In this document: one piece after another, positions 42,970 to 51,859 of the stretch | Layout: every line of letters begins with the position of its first letter | How positions within the stretch are numbered: the first letter of the stretch is position 1 | Assembly: GCF_050389775.1 (NCBI RefSeq) | Contig: NZ_CP177149.1 | Location: 81,015-145,014, forward strand | From: Marinibacterium sp050389775 | Lineage (GTDB): Bacteria; Pseudomonadota; Alphaproteobacteria; Rhodobacterales; Rhodobacteraceae | Length of the DNA stretch: 64,000 bases | Direction of reading: 5' to 3' | The notes under the pieces: model-generated | What the model saw: only the letters and a program-made list of their open reading frames with translations | Databases searched by the model: none | Told to the model about the DNA's origin: nothing | Translations under genes and position numbers: made by a program

Positions 42970-43941
42970 ATGAGGGCGGATGCGGTGGATCTGGAATGGC
43001 GAAGAGAGGGCATGGCGGCCGAAGCGATTCTGCAACGGCCGAAGGCGCGGAATGCCCTGACGACTGAGATGATGACGACCTTTGCGCAGGGCCTGAGCGC
43101 TGCGCAGAGTGACCCCGATATCGTCAACATTGTCGTGCGCTCCGACGTAGAAGGCGCTTTTTGTGCAGGCGGCGACATGCGGCGCATCCGGCAACACGTA
43201 CTGGACCGGGATTTCGCCGCTGCCGAAACGTTCTTTCGCACGGAATACGCGGTAAATCTGGCGATCAGCCGGTCCGCAAAACCCGTCGTCGCACTGGTAG
43301 ACGGCATCTGTATGGGCGGCGGGCTGGGATTGTCGGTTCACGGAACCTGCCTGGCGACGACGCGGGCCGAATTTGCGATGCCCGAAGGCTTGATTGGCTG
43401 GTTTCCGGATGTGGGCGCCAGTCGCTTCTTGTCGCGGATGCCGCATCGACTGGGGGTCTGGATGGGGATGACAGCGGGTCGGCTGGGCGCCGGGGATGCA
43501 CGCGCCGCCGGTCTGGTGCAGTCCGTGCTCGCGCCGGGCGATATCCCCGAGATGCAGAACCTACTTCGAGGTGGCGCCAGTCTGGATACTCTGCTCGGTT
43601 CCTGCCAGAACAGCGCGCCAGGCTGGTCCCCCGGCCTTGAGGTGTTGAAAATCGAACGTGCCTTTTCCGGGGCCACACTGACCGAGATAACCTCGGCTCT
43701 CAACGTTGCCGGGCCGTGGGGCGCGGCGCAGCTCGCCCAGCTCAACTGCGCCTCGCCAAGCAGTCTCGAACTTGCATTGGACGTGGTCACGGGCGGCGCA
43801 GGGCAGGATCTGGAATTTGGGCTTGAACGGGAATTCGGCATGGCCTGCAAACAGCTTCGGCATCCCGACTTCATCGAGGGTGTGCGCGCCGTTCTGGTCG
43901 AAAAAGACCGCGCCCCGCGGTGGCAAAAGAATGAGAGTTGA
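42970..43941 (+). CDS. 3-hydroxyisobutyryl-CoA hydrolase-like crotonase
   Basis: A 323-residue protein of the HIBCH branch of the crotonase superfamily: AFCAGGDMRRIRQH, VALVDGICMGGGLGLSVHGTCLATTRAEFAMPEGLIGWFPDVGASRFLSRM (the FPDVG motif typical of this branch) and a C-terminal extension beyond standard hydratases. It would hydrolyse or hydrate a branched acyl-CoA. The start at 42970 includes the first beta strand; its ribosome binding site is weak. It is followed 3 bp later by the GMC oxidoreductase. Confidence 0.87.
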   Translation: MRADAVDLEWRREGMAAEAILQRPKARNALTTEMMTTFAQGLSAAQSDPDIVNIVVRSDVEGAFCAGGDMRRIRQHVLDRDFAAAETFFRTEYAVNLAISRSAKPVVALVDGICMGGGLGLSVHGTCLATTRAEFAMPEGLIGWFPDVGASRFLSRMPHRLGVWMGMTAGRLGAGDARAAGLVQSVLAPGDIPEMQNLLRGGASLDTLLGSCQNSAPGWSPGLEVLKIERAFSGATLTEITSALNVAGPWGAAQLAQLNCASPSSLELALDVVTGGAGQDLEFGLEREFGMACKQLRHPDFIEGVRAVLVEKDRAPRWQKNES

Positions 43942-43944
43942 CCC

Positions 43945-45555
43945 ATGATCCCCCCAGATTCAGCGATCTTCGACCATATAATCGTCGGCGCCGGCAGCGC
44001 CGGGTGCCTTCTGGCCAACAGGCTGGTTTCAGCGGGACGCAGTGTGCTCCTGCTCGAAGCCGGGGGGCACGACAATTACATCTGGGCCAAGGTGCCCATC
44101 GGCTATGTCTATTGCATCGGGAATCCGCGCACTGATTGGCTTTACACCGTCGATCCCGAGCCGGGGCTGGGAGGGCGTTCGATCGCATATCCGCGCGGCA
44201 AAATTCTTGGCGGGTCGTCGGCGATCAACGGCATGATCTACATGCGAGGGCAGGCAGCCGACTACGACCATTGGCGGCAATTGGGGAATACCGGTTGGGG
44301 TTGGGACGATGTTCTGCCGCTGTTCAAGCGCCACGAGGATTATGCCGAGGGCGCCGACGCGTTGCACGGCGCTGGGGGAGAGTTGCGGGTCGAGCGCCAG
44401 CGGCTGGCCTGGCCCATACTCGATTCCTTCCGCGATGCGGCGGTTCAAGCCGGCATACCTGCGACCGAGGATTTCAACCGCGGCGACAACGAAGGCGTCG
44501 GATACTTCCGCGTGACGCAGCGACGCGGCTGGCGCTGGAGTTCCGCGCGGGCCTTTCTGCACCCGATCCGGCGCTCGCGGGAGTTGACTTTGGTCACAGA
44601 AGCCGAAGCAGAGCGCCTGCTTTTTGACGGGCGCCGCGCCGTTGGCATATCCTATGTGACGCCCGGCGGTGTGCGGCAGGCCCGCTGCCGCAACGCGGTC
44701 ATCCTATGTGCCGGAGCGATCGGCACGCCGCTACTTTTGCAGCGCTCCGGGATCGGGCCGGGTAAAGTGCTCTCTGACCTAGGCATACCGGTTTTGGCGG
44801 ATGCGCCGGACGTAGGGCAGAACCTGCAAGATCATTTGCAAATCCGGACGATCTTTGGGGTTTCCGGCGCGGCCACGCTGAATGAACAGATGGCCAGCCT
44901 GTTTGGGCGGGTGTCGGCGGGTCTGAACTACCTCCTGCGCCGCCAAGGGCCACTGACTATGGCTCCAAGCCAGCTCGGCGCGTTCTTCCGATCCGGCCCG
45001 GAGGTCGAGACGCCGGATTTGGAATTCCATGTCCAGCCCTTGTCGTTGGATCGGTTCGGTGAGCCGCTTCACAGCTATCCCGCGATCACGGCAAGCGTCT
45101 GCAACCTGCGACCGGAAAGCCGGGGCTCGGTGACCCTGCGCGACACACTGCTCCACACTCCGCCAAGGATCGCGCCGAACTACCTTTCAACCGAACGTGA
45201 TCGCGACGTTGCGGTAAAAAGCCTGAAGTTGGCCCGACAAATCATGGCGCAGTCTGCCATGTCGGCCTATGCGCCAATCGAACTTAAGCCAGGCGCAGAA
45301 GCTGTCTCGGATGACGCCTTGGCTGACGCTGCAAGGCAGCTTGGGACTACGATATTTCACCCAGTCGGAACCGCGCGGATGGGGGCCGATGACCGATCCG
45401 TCGTCGATCCGCAGCTTCGCATGCGAGGCATAGAGAACCTGCGGATCGCCGATGCCTCCGTGATGCCAAGGATTACCTCCGGAAACACCAATGCTCCGAC
45501 GATGATGATCGCGGAAAAGGCGGCATCCATGATCCTTGATGAGACCTTAGCCTAG
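43945..45555 (+). CDS. GMC-family FAD oxidoreductase (choline-dehydrogenase-like)
   Basis: A 536-residue flavoprotein. The FAD-binding motif IIVGAGSAGCLLANRL begins near residue 11, followed by GRSIAYPRGKILGGSSAINGM (GMC signature 1) and the second signature near GAIGTPLLLQRSGIGP. Catalytic His lies in IFHPVGTARMG and Asn in GNTNAPTMMIAEKAA. It oxidises an alcohol to an aldehyde, and could feed the aldehyde dehydrogenases in this region. It overlaps the convergent Atu4866-like gene at its 3' end by 4 bp. Confidence 0.92.
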   Translation: MIPPDSAIFDHIIVGAGSAGCLLANRLVSAGRSVLLLEAGGHDNYIWAKVPIGYVYCIGNPRTDWLYTVDPEPGLGGRSIAYPRGKILGGSSAINGMIYMRGQAADYDHWRQLGNTGWGWDDVLPLFKRHEDYAEGADALHGAGGELRVERQRLAWPILDSFRDAAVQAGIPATEDFNRGDNEGVGYFRVTQRRGWRWSSARAFLHPIRRSRELTLVTEAEAERLLFDGRRAVGISYVTPGGVRQARCRNAVILCAGAIGTPLLLQRSGIGPGKVLSDLGIPVLADAPDVGQNLQDHLQIRTIFGVSGAATLNEQMASLFGRVSAGLNYLLRRQGPLTMAPSQLGAFFRSGPEVETPDLEFHVQPLSLDRFGEPLHSYPAITASVCNLRPESRGSVTLRDTLLHTPPRIAPNYLSTERDRDVAVKSLKLARQIMAQSAMSAYAPIELKPGAEAVSDDALADAARQLGTTIFHPVGTARMGADDRSVVDPQLRMRGIENLRIADASVMPRITSGNTNAPTMMIAEKAASMILDETLA

Positions 45556-45788
45556 CGCCGAAGAACCATTCCAGCGTGGTACAACACGCCGTCTACGAAG
45601 TTCCCATCGGCGGTAAAGCCTGTGTCATCCCAGTACTCGATATGCGTTCCGTTAATCTCGTACCGTCCCTCATACGCACGCTCGCGAGTGCCGCGCGCTT
45701 CGACGTATCGGCCATTTGGCAGCAGTTCATGTCGAATGTGACCATCCGCGGTAACCCACACGCCGGTGAAATCCTCTGCGGGTGTCAC
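45552..45788 (-). CDS. Atu4866-domain protein
   Basis: A 78-residue protein matching the Atu4866 beta-barrel family: FTGVWVTADGHIRHELLPNGRYVEARGTRERAYEGRYEI followed by HIEYWDDTGFTADGNFVDGVLYHAGMVL. It is almost the whole domain, with no signal peptide. Function is unknown. It overlaps the upstream NTF2-like gene by 4 bp, so the two are co-expressed and perhaps act together. Confidence 0.87.
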   Translation of the reverse strand: MTPAEDFTGVWVTADGHIRHELLPNGRYVEARGTRERAYEGRYEINGTHIEYWDDTGFTADGNFVDGVLYHAGMVLRR

Positions 45789-46336
45789 TTTCCCTCACCA
45801 CGCTGACCCAGCGTATCGCGGATATCCTCCGGTTCGACGATCCAGGCGTAGTTCAATTCCTGGCGGATTTTCCATCCGGCATCCGTGCAAGCCCATGCCA
45901 GTTGAGAGCGACCTTCGAATGCGATCTGGGCGCCGTCAAGTCGGTCGATCAGCCCCACGAAACCCAAAGTCGTGGACGCCACGCGATCATCGATCAACTC
46001 TTGGTTGGCCTTGGTCAATCCGTGAAGGACAGAACTCGCCCCGTTCTGGAGATCCTCCCAATTGGCACCATAGACGGTGGCATCAGTGAAAAGCTGTGTC
46101 TCTCCGGGCGCGAAGTTGTCGTAGAAAACTCCCTGTGGATCTTTCAGGTCGTAATACCGCGCCATCTTCTCGGCGAATACGAAGCTCGGGTCACCTTCTC
46201 GGCGCTCCCAACCATCCATTATCCAGTCGGCGTGCATAGCACCCGGTGCGTCAGCGCCTGTTTGAGGGCAGCCTTGGGCCGCGAGTTGCGTTGCGCCAAG
46301 CAGGCTAGCTGTGGCCAGTGGAACTAGAAACTTCAT
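45785..46336 (-). CDS. Exported NTF2/SnoaL-like protein
   Basis: A 183-residue protein with a signal peptide (MKFLVPLATASLLGATQLAAQ) and a nuclear-transport-factor-2-type fold (ADWIMDGWERREGDPSFVFAEKMARYYDL, then FDGAQIAFEGRSQLAWACTDAGWKI-like pattern). Related domains bind or isomerise small hydrophobic ligands; no catalytic residues can be named here. AGGAGAACCAA precedes the ATG. It is divergent from a LysR gene 118 bp away and coupled to the Atu4866-domain gene. Confidence 0.75.
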   Translation of the reverse strand: MKFLVPLATASLLGATQLAAQGCPQTGADAPGAMHADWIMDGWERREGDPSFVFAEKMARYYDLKDPQGVFYDNFAPGETQLFTDATVYGANWEDLQNGASSVLHGLTKANQELIDDRVASTTLGFVGLIDRLDGAQIAFEGRSQLAWACTDAGWKIRQELNYAWIVEPEDIRDTLGQRGEGK

Positions 46337-46454
46337 TTGGTTCTCCTGTCGGTTGCCGAGGTGAAAGCACCCGGCAATGGATCGAAGCTTACCGACGGAA
46401 GTTTGTCGTTTGTAGGCGCCATCTGCTGGACATTTTGTATAATACTGCTAACCA

Positions 46455-47375
46455 ATGTCGATGGACCTGAACTTGCTCCCCATGTTTGCAACCGTTGCGG
46501 AAACTCGGAATTTTCAGGCTGCGGCCGACCGGCTGGGGCTGACAAGGTCCGCCGTAAGTCAAGGAATCAAACGGTTGGAGCAGAGCTGCGGCGTTCAGCT
46601 TGTTCACCGGACAACGCGGGCCGTCGCGCTGACCGAAGCTGGCGAGCGGTTGCACTTGTCACTGAACCAGCCATTGGACGCCATTGCCGGTGCGCTTGAG
46701 AGGGCTGCAGGCGATCTCACGCCACGCGGACACATCAAAATCGCGGCGACATCCATCGCAGAGCGATTTCTTTCCGGCCCTTTTGTTGCGGAATTTGCGA
46801 GACTACATCCCAATATAACAATCGACGTGACCGTGACTGACGAAGAATTCGACATCGTCGCAAGCGGTTTTGACGCCGGTGTTCGGCTGGGAGAAGTGAT
46901 CGAAAAGGACATGATCGCGGTACCTTTGACCGGCGATCAACGCGAAATGGTTGTGGCGACTCCTGAGTATCTCGATCGTTTCGGCAGACCGACACAACCC
47001 GAGGACCTTCTGCATCATCGTTGCATCGGTTGGCGCCCCCAACATCGCGGGGAACCATACAATTGGGAGTTTGCGAGGAACGGAAAGCCATTTGACATTG
47101 CGGTACAACCACAGATTACATCAAACGATCTGCGGTTCTTGCTGCGGGCGGCGTTGGCCGGAGCAGGCCTGACCTTTGCGACAGAAGAGACATTCCGAAC
47201 ATATATCCGCCGTGGTCAACTTGTTCCCGTTCTGGAGAAATTTCTACCTCCCTTCCCGGGGTTCCACTTGTTCTTTCCGCATCGCACTGATCTGTCACCC
47301 AAAATGCGGGCGCTTGTTGATCATGCGCGAGCGCAGCGACGCAATGGGACAGCGGATTCATCCGGAGCCCCATAA
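46455..47375 (+). CDS. LysR-family transcriptional regulator
   Basis: A 306-residue LysR protein of the CrgA/DsdC-like branch: MDLNLLPMFATVAETRNFQAAADRLGLTRSAVSQGIKRLEQSCG in the HTH and an effector domain with IDVTVTDEEFDIVASGFDAGVRLGE. It is divergent from the NTF2/Atu4866 pair and most likely controls it, perhaps also the OYE gene convergent downstream. A TATAAT at 46438-46443 is too close to the ATG to be its obvious promoter. Confidence 0.9.
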   Translation: MSMDLNLLPMFATVAETRNFQAAADRLGLTRSAVSQGIKRLEQSCGVQLVHRTTRAVALTEAGERLHLSLNQPLDAIAGALERAAGDLTPRGHIKIAATSIAERFLSGPFVAEFARLHPNITIDVTVTDEEFDIVASGFDAGVRLGEVIEKDMIAVPLTGDQREMVVATPEYLDRFGRPTQPEDLLHHRCIGWRPQHRGEPYNWEFARNGKPFDIAVQPQITSNDLRFLLRAALAGAGLTFATEETFRTYIRRGQLVPVLEKFLPPFPGFHLFFPHRTDLSPKMRALVDHARAQRRNGTADSSGAP

Positions 47376-47531
47376 CCGTTATCTCGCCTTTCCCCCTGGG
47401 ATTGATGGGTTCTGAGCCTGGTTTAATGGTAGGTGATCCACGACAAGCCGTGATTGTCGGGTTGGGCCGCCTTGATGGGAGCAACAGTTTTTTTGCCAAA
47501 CACACATTCAAAGGCTTCAAGCTTCGCGCCG

Positions 47532-48620
47532 TTACTGAACGAAGTTTCGCTGGTGTCGGAGATAGCCGACAAAGGCGTCACTGCACCCTTGTTCACGCAG
47601 AAACTCGGGCATTACTGGCAAGGACGGCGAAACATAGCCGGGATCGGCATTTAGACGTTTGGGGAAATCATGCGCCAGAATGCCAGCCTTGCCGATGGCC
47701 ACGTAGTCGGCACCTTCAGAGATTGCCCATTTCGCTTGCTCCGCGGTCATGATCCCTCCAGCCACACCAAGTGCACATTCACCCCGGTCCAGTTCGACAA
47801 AGAGTGACATCAGGCTCCGCCCGGCATAGCGCGCATCCTCCGGTTCCTTGGTGATGTCCCAAAGAGAGAGGTCGAGGTAATCCATGGCCCCATCGATAAA
47901 GAGCCGCCGCGCCAGCTCGACCATCTCCGGCAGGATCAAGCCAAAACGTTCGGTCGAGATGCGAATGCCGATCTGGAAACCGGGTCCGCAAGCGGCTCGA
48001 GTGCGGTGTAGCACTTCAAACAGGAAGCGGGACCGGTTTTCCGGTGAGCCACCCCAACGGTCGGTCCGCCGGTTCAGCTCAGGCGACAGGAATTGCGCGA
48101 TCAGATAGCCATGACCGCCATGGATCTGCACCCCGTCGAACCCGGTAGTCTCTGCGCGGCGGGCGGCGGAAACGAAGGCGTTTATCACCGTTTCGATCTC
48201 GGCCTCCTTCATCGCCCGCGCCCCGGTTCCGGCATCGTCGGAAGGGCCGATGATATCTCCCACGCCGGGAACCGCCCGGATACCGGCATGGTGCAGTTGC
48301 AAAGAAGAGATCGCGCCGCTGTCCCGCAGCCCGCTGGCCAAACGTGCCAGCCCGGGCAGATGCGCCTCGCTGGAACAGCCCAGTTGTCCGGGAAACCCCT
48401 TGCCCTCTGGCGCGACGTGGCTGGCGCATGTCGTGACAAGGCCGAATCTGCCCTCGGCACGCATCGTGAGCCAGCGGTATTCGTCTTCGGACAGGAGTCC
48501 ATCCTCCCCGCTCTGGCAATTGGTCATTGGGGCAAGGAAGAGCCGGTTTGCGATCTTCGGTCCACGCGGCAAGCGGAGAGGGTCGAAAAGAGCGGTCGGT
48601 TCAAGTGTCTTGTCGGTCAT
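47532..48620 (-). CDS. Old Yellow Enzyme-family NADH:flavin oxidoreductase
   Basis: A 362-residue FMN TIM-barrel enzyme. It has NRLFLAPMTNCQSGEDGLLSEDEYRWL, SLQLHHAGIRA (His of the active site), and GFDGVQIHGGHGYLIAQFLSPELNRRTDRWGGSPENRSRFL, which is diagnostic. It reduces activated C=C bonds or related electrophiles with NAD(P)H. It is the last gene of a minus-strand group with an MFS exporter, a methyltransferase and a thioredoxin-reductase-like protein, suggesting a stress or xenobiotic response. Confidence 0.92.
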   Translation of the reverse strand: MTDKTLEPTALFDPLRLPRGPKIANRLFLAPMTNCQSGEDGLLSEDEYRWLTMRAEGRFGLVTTCASHVAPEGKGFPGQLGCSSEAHLPGLARLASGLRDSGAISSLQLHHAGIRAVPGVGDIIGPSDDAGTGARAMKEAEIETVINAFVSAARRAETTGFDGVQIHGGHGYLIAQFLSPELNRRTDRWGGSPENRSRFLFEVLHRTRAACGPGFQIGIRISTERFGLILPEMVELARRLFIDGAMDYLDLSLWDITKEPEDARYAGRSLMSLFVELDRGECALGVAGGIMTAEQAKWAISEGADYVAIGKAGILAHDFPKRLNADPGYVSPSLPVMPEFLREQGCSDAFVGYLRHQRNFVQ

Positions 48621-48657
48621 GTCGCGTAACTCTTGTGAATTTGGAAAGGTGCCGATC

Positions 48658-50091
48658 TCATCGGGCTTTCGACCCGGCGGAAGCGGTTCGTGCAGACCGG
48701 GGCAGCAGCAAGGCGATGATCAAGGCCAGGACAAAGAGCACCGCCGCCGCGACAAAGGCGGCGCGATACCCATCCGGTACTTGCAGGCGATTTTCCGGAT
48801 CGGCCTGCGTCGCAAACAGAAAGATCGTGTTGAGCAGTGCCGGACCGATGGCCCCGCCGACCTGCTGGGTCACGTTGACAAGTGCCGAGGCCACACCAGA
48901 TTGCGCCTCTGGCACGCCTTTCAGGGCCGAGCTGGATGCCGGTACGAAATAGACGCCCAGACCAAGGCTCATCACGCAGAGCGCGGGGAGCACCTGCTGG
49001 GCAAAGCCCGGCCCGATCCCGACGGGGGTCAGCCAGACCATCCCGATGCTGGCGCCGAGCAAGCCAATCCACATGGTTCGGCCATCGCCAAGGCGCGGCA
49101 TCAGATGTGACGCCAGCGAAGACCCCAGGATGATCCCGCCCGAAAACGGCAGGAAGGCCAGACCGGTCTGAAGCGGCGAAAAGCCCAGCACGACTTGCAA
49201 ATAGTAGGCGAGGAACATCAGCATCCCGAACATGCCCGCACCGATCAGCAGCAGCGACAGAAAGGCCGCACCCCGGCTACGCTCCATGGGGATGGACAGT
49301 GGCAAGAGCGGGTGCCGCGCAGCGCGCTGGTGCAGGGCGAAGAGCGCGAGCACCCCCACCCCCGCCAGGATCGCCACGAGCGGCAGCGCTCTATGCGTCC
49401 CGGCGGTGTTTCCCTCTCCGGCGACGGTCAGCCCGTAGACCAGTGTGGTCAGCCCGGTGACGGAAAGCACCGCCCCGATCAGGTCAAGATTGCCCGGTTT
49501 TCGAGCACTGCCGGGCGGGATGGATTTCAGGGCAGCAAGGCCCACCGCCAGGGCAATCGGCAGGTTGATGAAGAAACACCAGCGCCAGCCAAGAAATTCG
49601 GTCAACGCGCCGCCCAGCAGCAGGCCGACCGCCCCACCCAGCCCCTGAACCGCGCCATAGACGGCAAAAGCGCGCGCGCGCTCTTCGGGCGCGGTGAAAG
49701 TGGTGGTCAGCAATGCCAGCGCCGCCGGGGCCAGAACCGCCCCGAACATGCCTTGTAGGGCACGGGCGAGGATCAGCGCGGTGCCGGAGGAGGCAAAGCC
49801 GCCAAAGGCCGAGGCCAGCGCGAAACCGGCCAGTCCAAGCAGGAACATTCGCCGATGCCCGAACGTGTCTGCGATCCGCCCGCCCAGCAACAACAAACCG
49901 CCGAAACTCAACGCATAGGCGGTGATTATCCAGGGCCTGGCAACGTCGGAAAGCGCCAGATCGGATTGCGCACGCGGCAAGGCAATATTGATGATCGAAG
50001 CGTCGAGCACGATCATCAGCGTCGCCGAAGCGATGGTCAAAAGCACAAGGAGAGAGTGCCCCGCCTTTGGCGGGGTCAGTTGATCAGTCAT
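48658..50091 (-). CDS. MFS transporter, DHA2 (14-helix drug exporter) family
   Basis: A 477-residue integral membrane protein with about 14 hydrophobic segments. It shows LDASIINIALPRAQSDL, WIITAYALSFGGLLLLGGRIADTFGHRRMF and GAALTEFLGWRWCFFINLP-type sequence (GWRW.F.IN.P, characteristic of DHA2). It exports drugs or metabolites by proton antiport. It starts 11 bp downstream of the methyltransferase stop and is followed by the OYE gene. Confidence 0.92.
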   Translation of the reverse strand: MTDQLTPPKAGHSLLVLLTIASATLMIVLDASIINIALPRAQSDLALSDVARPWIITAYALSFGGLLLLGGRIADTFGHRRMFLLGLAGFALASAFGGFASSGTALILARALQGMFGAVLAPAALALLTTTFTAPEERARAFAVYGAVQGLGGAVGLLLGGALTEFLGWRWCFFINLPIALAVGLAALKSIPPGSARKPGNLDLIGAVLSVTGLTTLVYGLTVAGEGNTAGTHRALPLVAILAGVGVLALFALHQRAARHPLLPLSIPMERSRGAAFLSLLLIGAGMFGMLMFLAYYLQVVLGFSPLQTGLAFLPFSGGIILGSSLASHLMPRLGDGRTMWIGLLGASIGMVWLTPVGIGPGFAQQVLPALCVMSLGLGVYFVPASSSALKGVPEAQSGVASALVNVTQQVGGAIGPALLNTIFLFATQADPENRLQVPDGYRAAFVAAAVLFVLALIIALLLPRSARTASAGSKAR

Positions 50092-50101
50092 GGTCGGAGC
50101 C

Positions 50102-50740
50102 TCAGGTCAGGCGTTGAAGGAAGATGATGTTGTCCATCACGATGGCGCGCTGACCGTCCGGTCCCGTTGCCGTGCGAGCAATCGGACAGAGGCAACGATG
50201 CCGCCACGCTGAAGGGGTAAGGCGCATCGAGGCGAGCGTATCCTCGGCCGTTGGGAAGCGGGTATTTTCCGGCGACCACGACCAGGGCGCGCGGGAGGCA
50301 TGTTCGACGATCAAAAGGTGCCCGCCCGGATCAACGGCGGCAGCGGCCCGGGCCAACACGTCGGCGCGCGGCCAGTCCTGCGGCGAATGCAGGAAGCTGG
50401 CGGTCACCAGGTCGAACGATCCGTCCGGAAAGGATCGGGCGAGGTCGTGCTCTTCAAACCGCAGCCGTTCCGACATGCCGGCAGTTTCGGCGTTCTTCGC
50501 GGCAATGCCGAGCGCTACGGAAGAGATGTCGGCAGCCGTCACCTGCCAGCCTTGCCGGGCCAGCCACACCGCATCGTCGCCTTTGGCGCAGCCCAGTTCC
50601 AGGGCCGTGCCCGGGGTCAGCGTACCGGCGAATTGCGCCAGCGCCAAACCGGGATTGCCGGACGAAGTCTGGGAACCGTTGCTGTAGATGTCGTTCCAGA
50701 AAGCATCGGGGGCAGAGCTCTGCATGGGGTCACCCTTCAT
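50102..50740 (-). CDS. Class I SAM-dependent methyltransferase
   Basis: A 212-residue methyltransferase. Motif I is ALELGCAKGDDAVWLARQGW with the acidic D in TAADIS after it, and the DLVTASFLHSPQDWPR post-motif follows. It is a small-molecule methyltransferase; substrate unknown. The ATG overlaps the stop of the flavoprotein gene by 4 bp; a second ATG at 50725 is possible. This pairing of a thioredoxin-reductase-like flavoprotein with a methyltransferase under an Rrf2 regulator recurs in bacteria and points to a detoxification role. Confidence 0.87.
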   Translation of the reverse strand: MKGDPMQSSAPDAFWNDIYSNGSQTSSGNPGLALAQFAGTLTPGTALELGCAKGDDAVWLARQGWQVTAADISSVALGIAAKNAETAGMSERLRFEEHDLARSFPDGSFDLVTASFLHSPQDWPRADVLARAAAAVDPGGHLLIVEHASRAPWSWSPENTRFPTAEDTLASMRLTPSAWRHRCLCPIARTATGPDGQRAIVMDNIIFLQRLT

Positions 50741-51654
50741 GGTTTACGGATCAGATCGGGATCGAAAATCAGCGAGCGATGCGCTGCCGTTCCGGCCATC
50801 ACACCCGCCGCTGCGGCGCGCGTGGCATTGGCCATCGGGCTGGCGAGGTCACCGGCGGCAAAGACGCCCGGGACCGATGTCGCCTGCATCGCATCGACCC
50901 TGAGATAGGGACCGGTCGGCCCATCCTCGGTTGGGCATCCCAGTTGCGCACCAAGATCGCAGGTCGGCGCGGTTTGCGGTGCCAGGAACAAACCGGCCAA
51001 TGCGATTTCGCGCCCGTCGGCAAGCCGCACGGCTTCGAGCGCGGGGGCAGGGCCGATCAGCTCGGCCACCGGAACCTCCTCGATCCGGACCCCGCGTCCC
51101 GCAAGCATGTCGCGCTGCTCCGTTGTCGGCGTGAACACCCCTTGCGTGAACAATGTGGTCGCCCCCCAGTCGGGCAGCAGCATTGCCTGATGCATCGACG
51201 CCTCGTCCCGCGCCAGAACCCCGACCGGCTGTCGGTTCAGTTCGTAGCCATGGCAATACGGACAGTGCAGGACGGATGTGCCCCAACGCTCGGCAAAACC
51301 CGGCAGGTCGGGCAAGGTATCGTGTACCCCATAGGCAAGGATCATCCGGCGCGCTGTCTTAATTGACCCATCCGCCAAGGCAATATGGAACCCTTCCACG
51401 TCGCCGTGCGCCGTGACCGCAGCCGCGTCCCGGAAGTCAACTGTTGGGTATGCCGCAAGCTCTTTGCGCAGATCGGCCTGTACCTGCGCCGGGCGTCGGC
51501 CATCCTGCGCGGGAAAGCCGTGCGACGTCTTCGCAAACCGATTGCGCGGCAGGCCGTTATCAAGGACCAGAACCGCCCTGCGGGCGCGGGCCAATTGCAT
51601 CGCGGCGGACAGGCCAGCGAAGCTGCCGCCAATGACTATCACATCATGGATCAC
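50737..51654 (-). CDS. Thioredoxin-reductase-like NAD(P)/FAD oxidoreductase
   Basis: A 305-residue flavoprotein: FAD motif DVIVIGGSFAGLSAAMQLARA near the N-terminus, redox-active CPYC in LHCPYCHGYELNRQPVGV and FAAGDLASPMANATRAAAAG at the C-terminus. It is the low-Mr thioredoxin-reductase fold but with CPYC; it may reduce a dithiol partner or small electrophile. Translation probably begins with GTG at 51654 (MIHDVIVIGG); the frame is open to 51735 with no homology. Controlled by the divergent Rrf2 gene through the operator-like repeats in between. Confidence 0.9.
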   Translation of the reverse strand: MIHDVIVIGGSFAGLSAAMQLARARRAVLVLDNGLPRNRFAKTSHGFPAQDGRRPAQVQADLRKELAAYPTVDFRDAAAVTAHGDVEGFHIALADGSIKTARRMILAYGVHDTLPDLPGFAERWGTSVLHCPYCHGYELNRQPVGVLARDEASMHQAMLLPDWGATTLFTQGVFTPTTEQRDMLAGRGVRIEEVPVAELIGPAPALEAVRLADGREIALAGLFLAPQTAPTCDLGAQLGCPTEDGPTGPYLRVDAMQATSVPGVFAAGDLASPMANATRAAAAGVMAGTAAHRSLIFDPDLIRKP

Positions 51655-51678
51655 GTGCTTACCCCGTTTCTCACTTGT

Positions 51679-51697
51679 CGCAACATTGAATGTTACG
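51679..51697. promoter_or_regulatory. Operator-like palindrome 1 (Rrf2/flavoprotein gap)
   Basis: CGCAACATTGAATGTTACG is a near-perfect 19-bp palindrome (one mismatch) about G51688. The half-site TGTTACGTGATT at 51691 recurs as TGTTGCGTGATT at 51735. Confidence 0.55.
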
Positions 51698-51713
51698 TGA
51701 TTCGTCAGCACGG

Positions 51714-51741
51714 CGCAACACACGAAACTTTCCATGTTGCG
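51714..51741. promoter_or_regulatory. Operator-like inverted repeat 2 (Rrf2/flavoprotein gap)
   Basis: CGCAACA (51714-51720) and TGTTGCG (51735-51741) are perfect 7-bp arms 14 bp apart, carrying the same half-site as palindrome 1. Confidence 0.5.
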
Positions 51742-51859
51742 TGATTGCGGCTAAACACGTCAGAGCGTGTTACGTCGAACGGGATCCATCAAGCTTGATG
51801 AGCGCCCGAACCGGAATGAACGCAATACGTTGTAGAGGAAACCAAAAGGACCCGGACCC

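Noticed and set aside
46438..46443. TATAAT as promoter of the LysR gene at 46455
   Set aside because: It is too close to the ATG for an ordinary leader and has no -35 at 16-18 bp; may be chance or serve the divergent gene.
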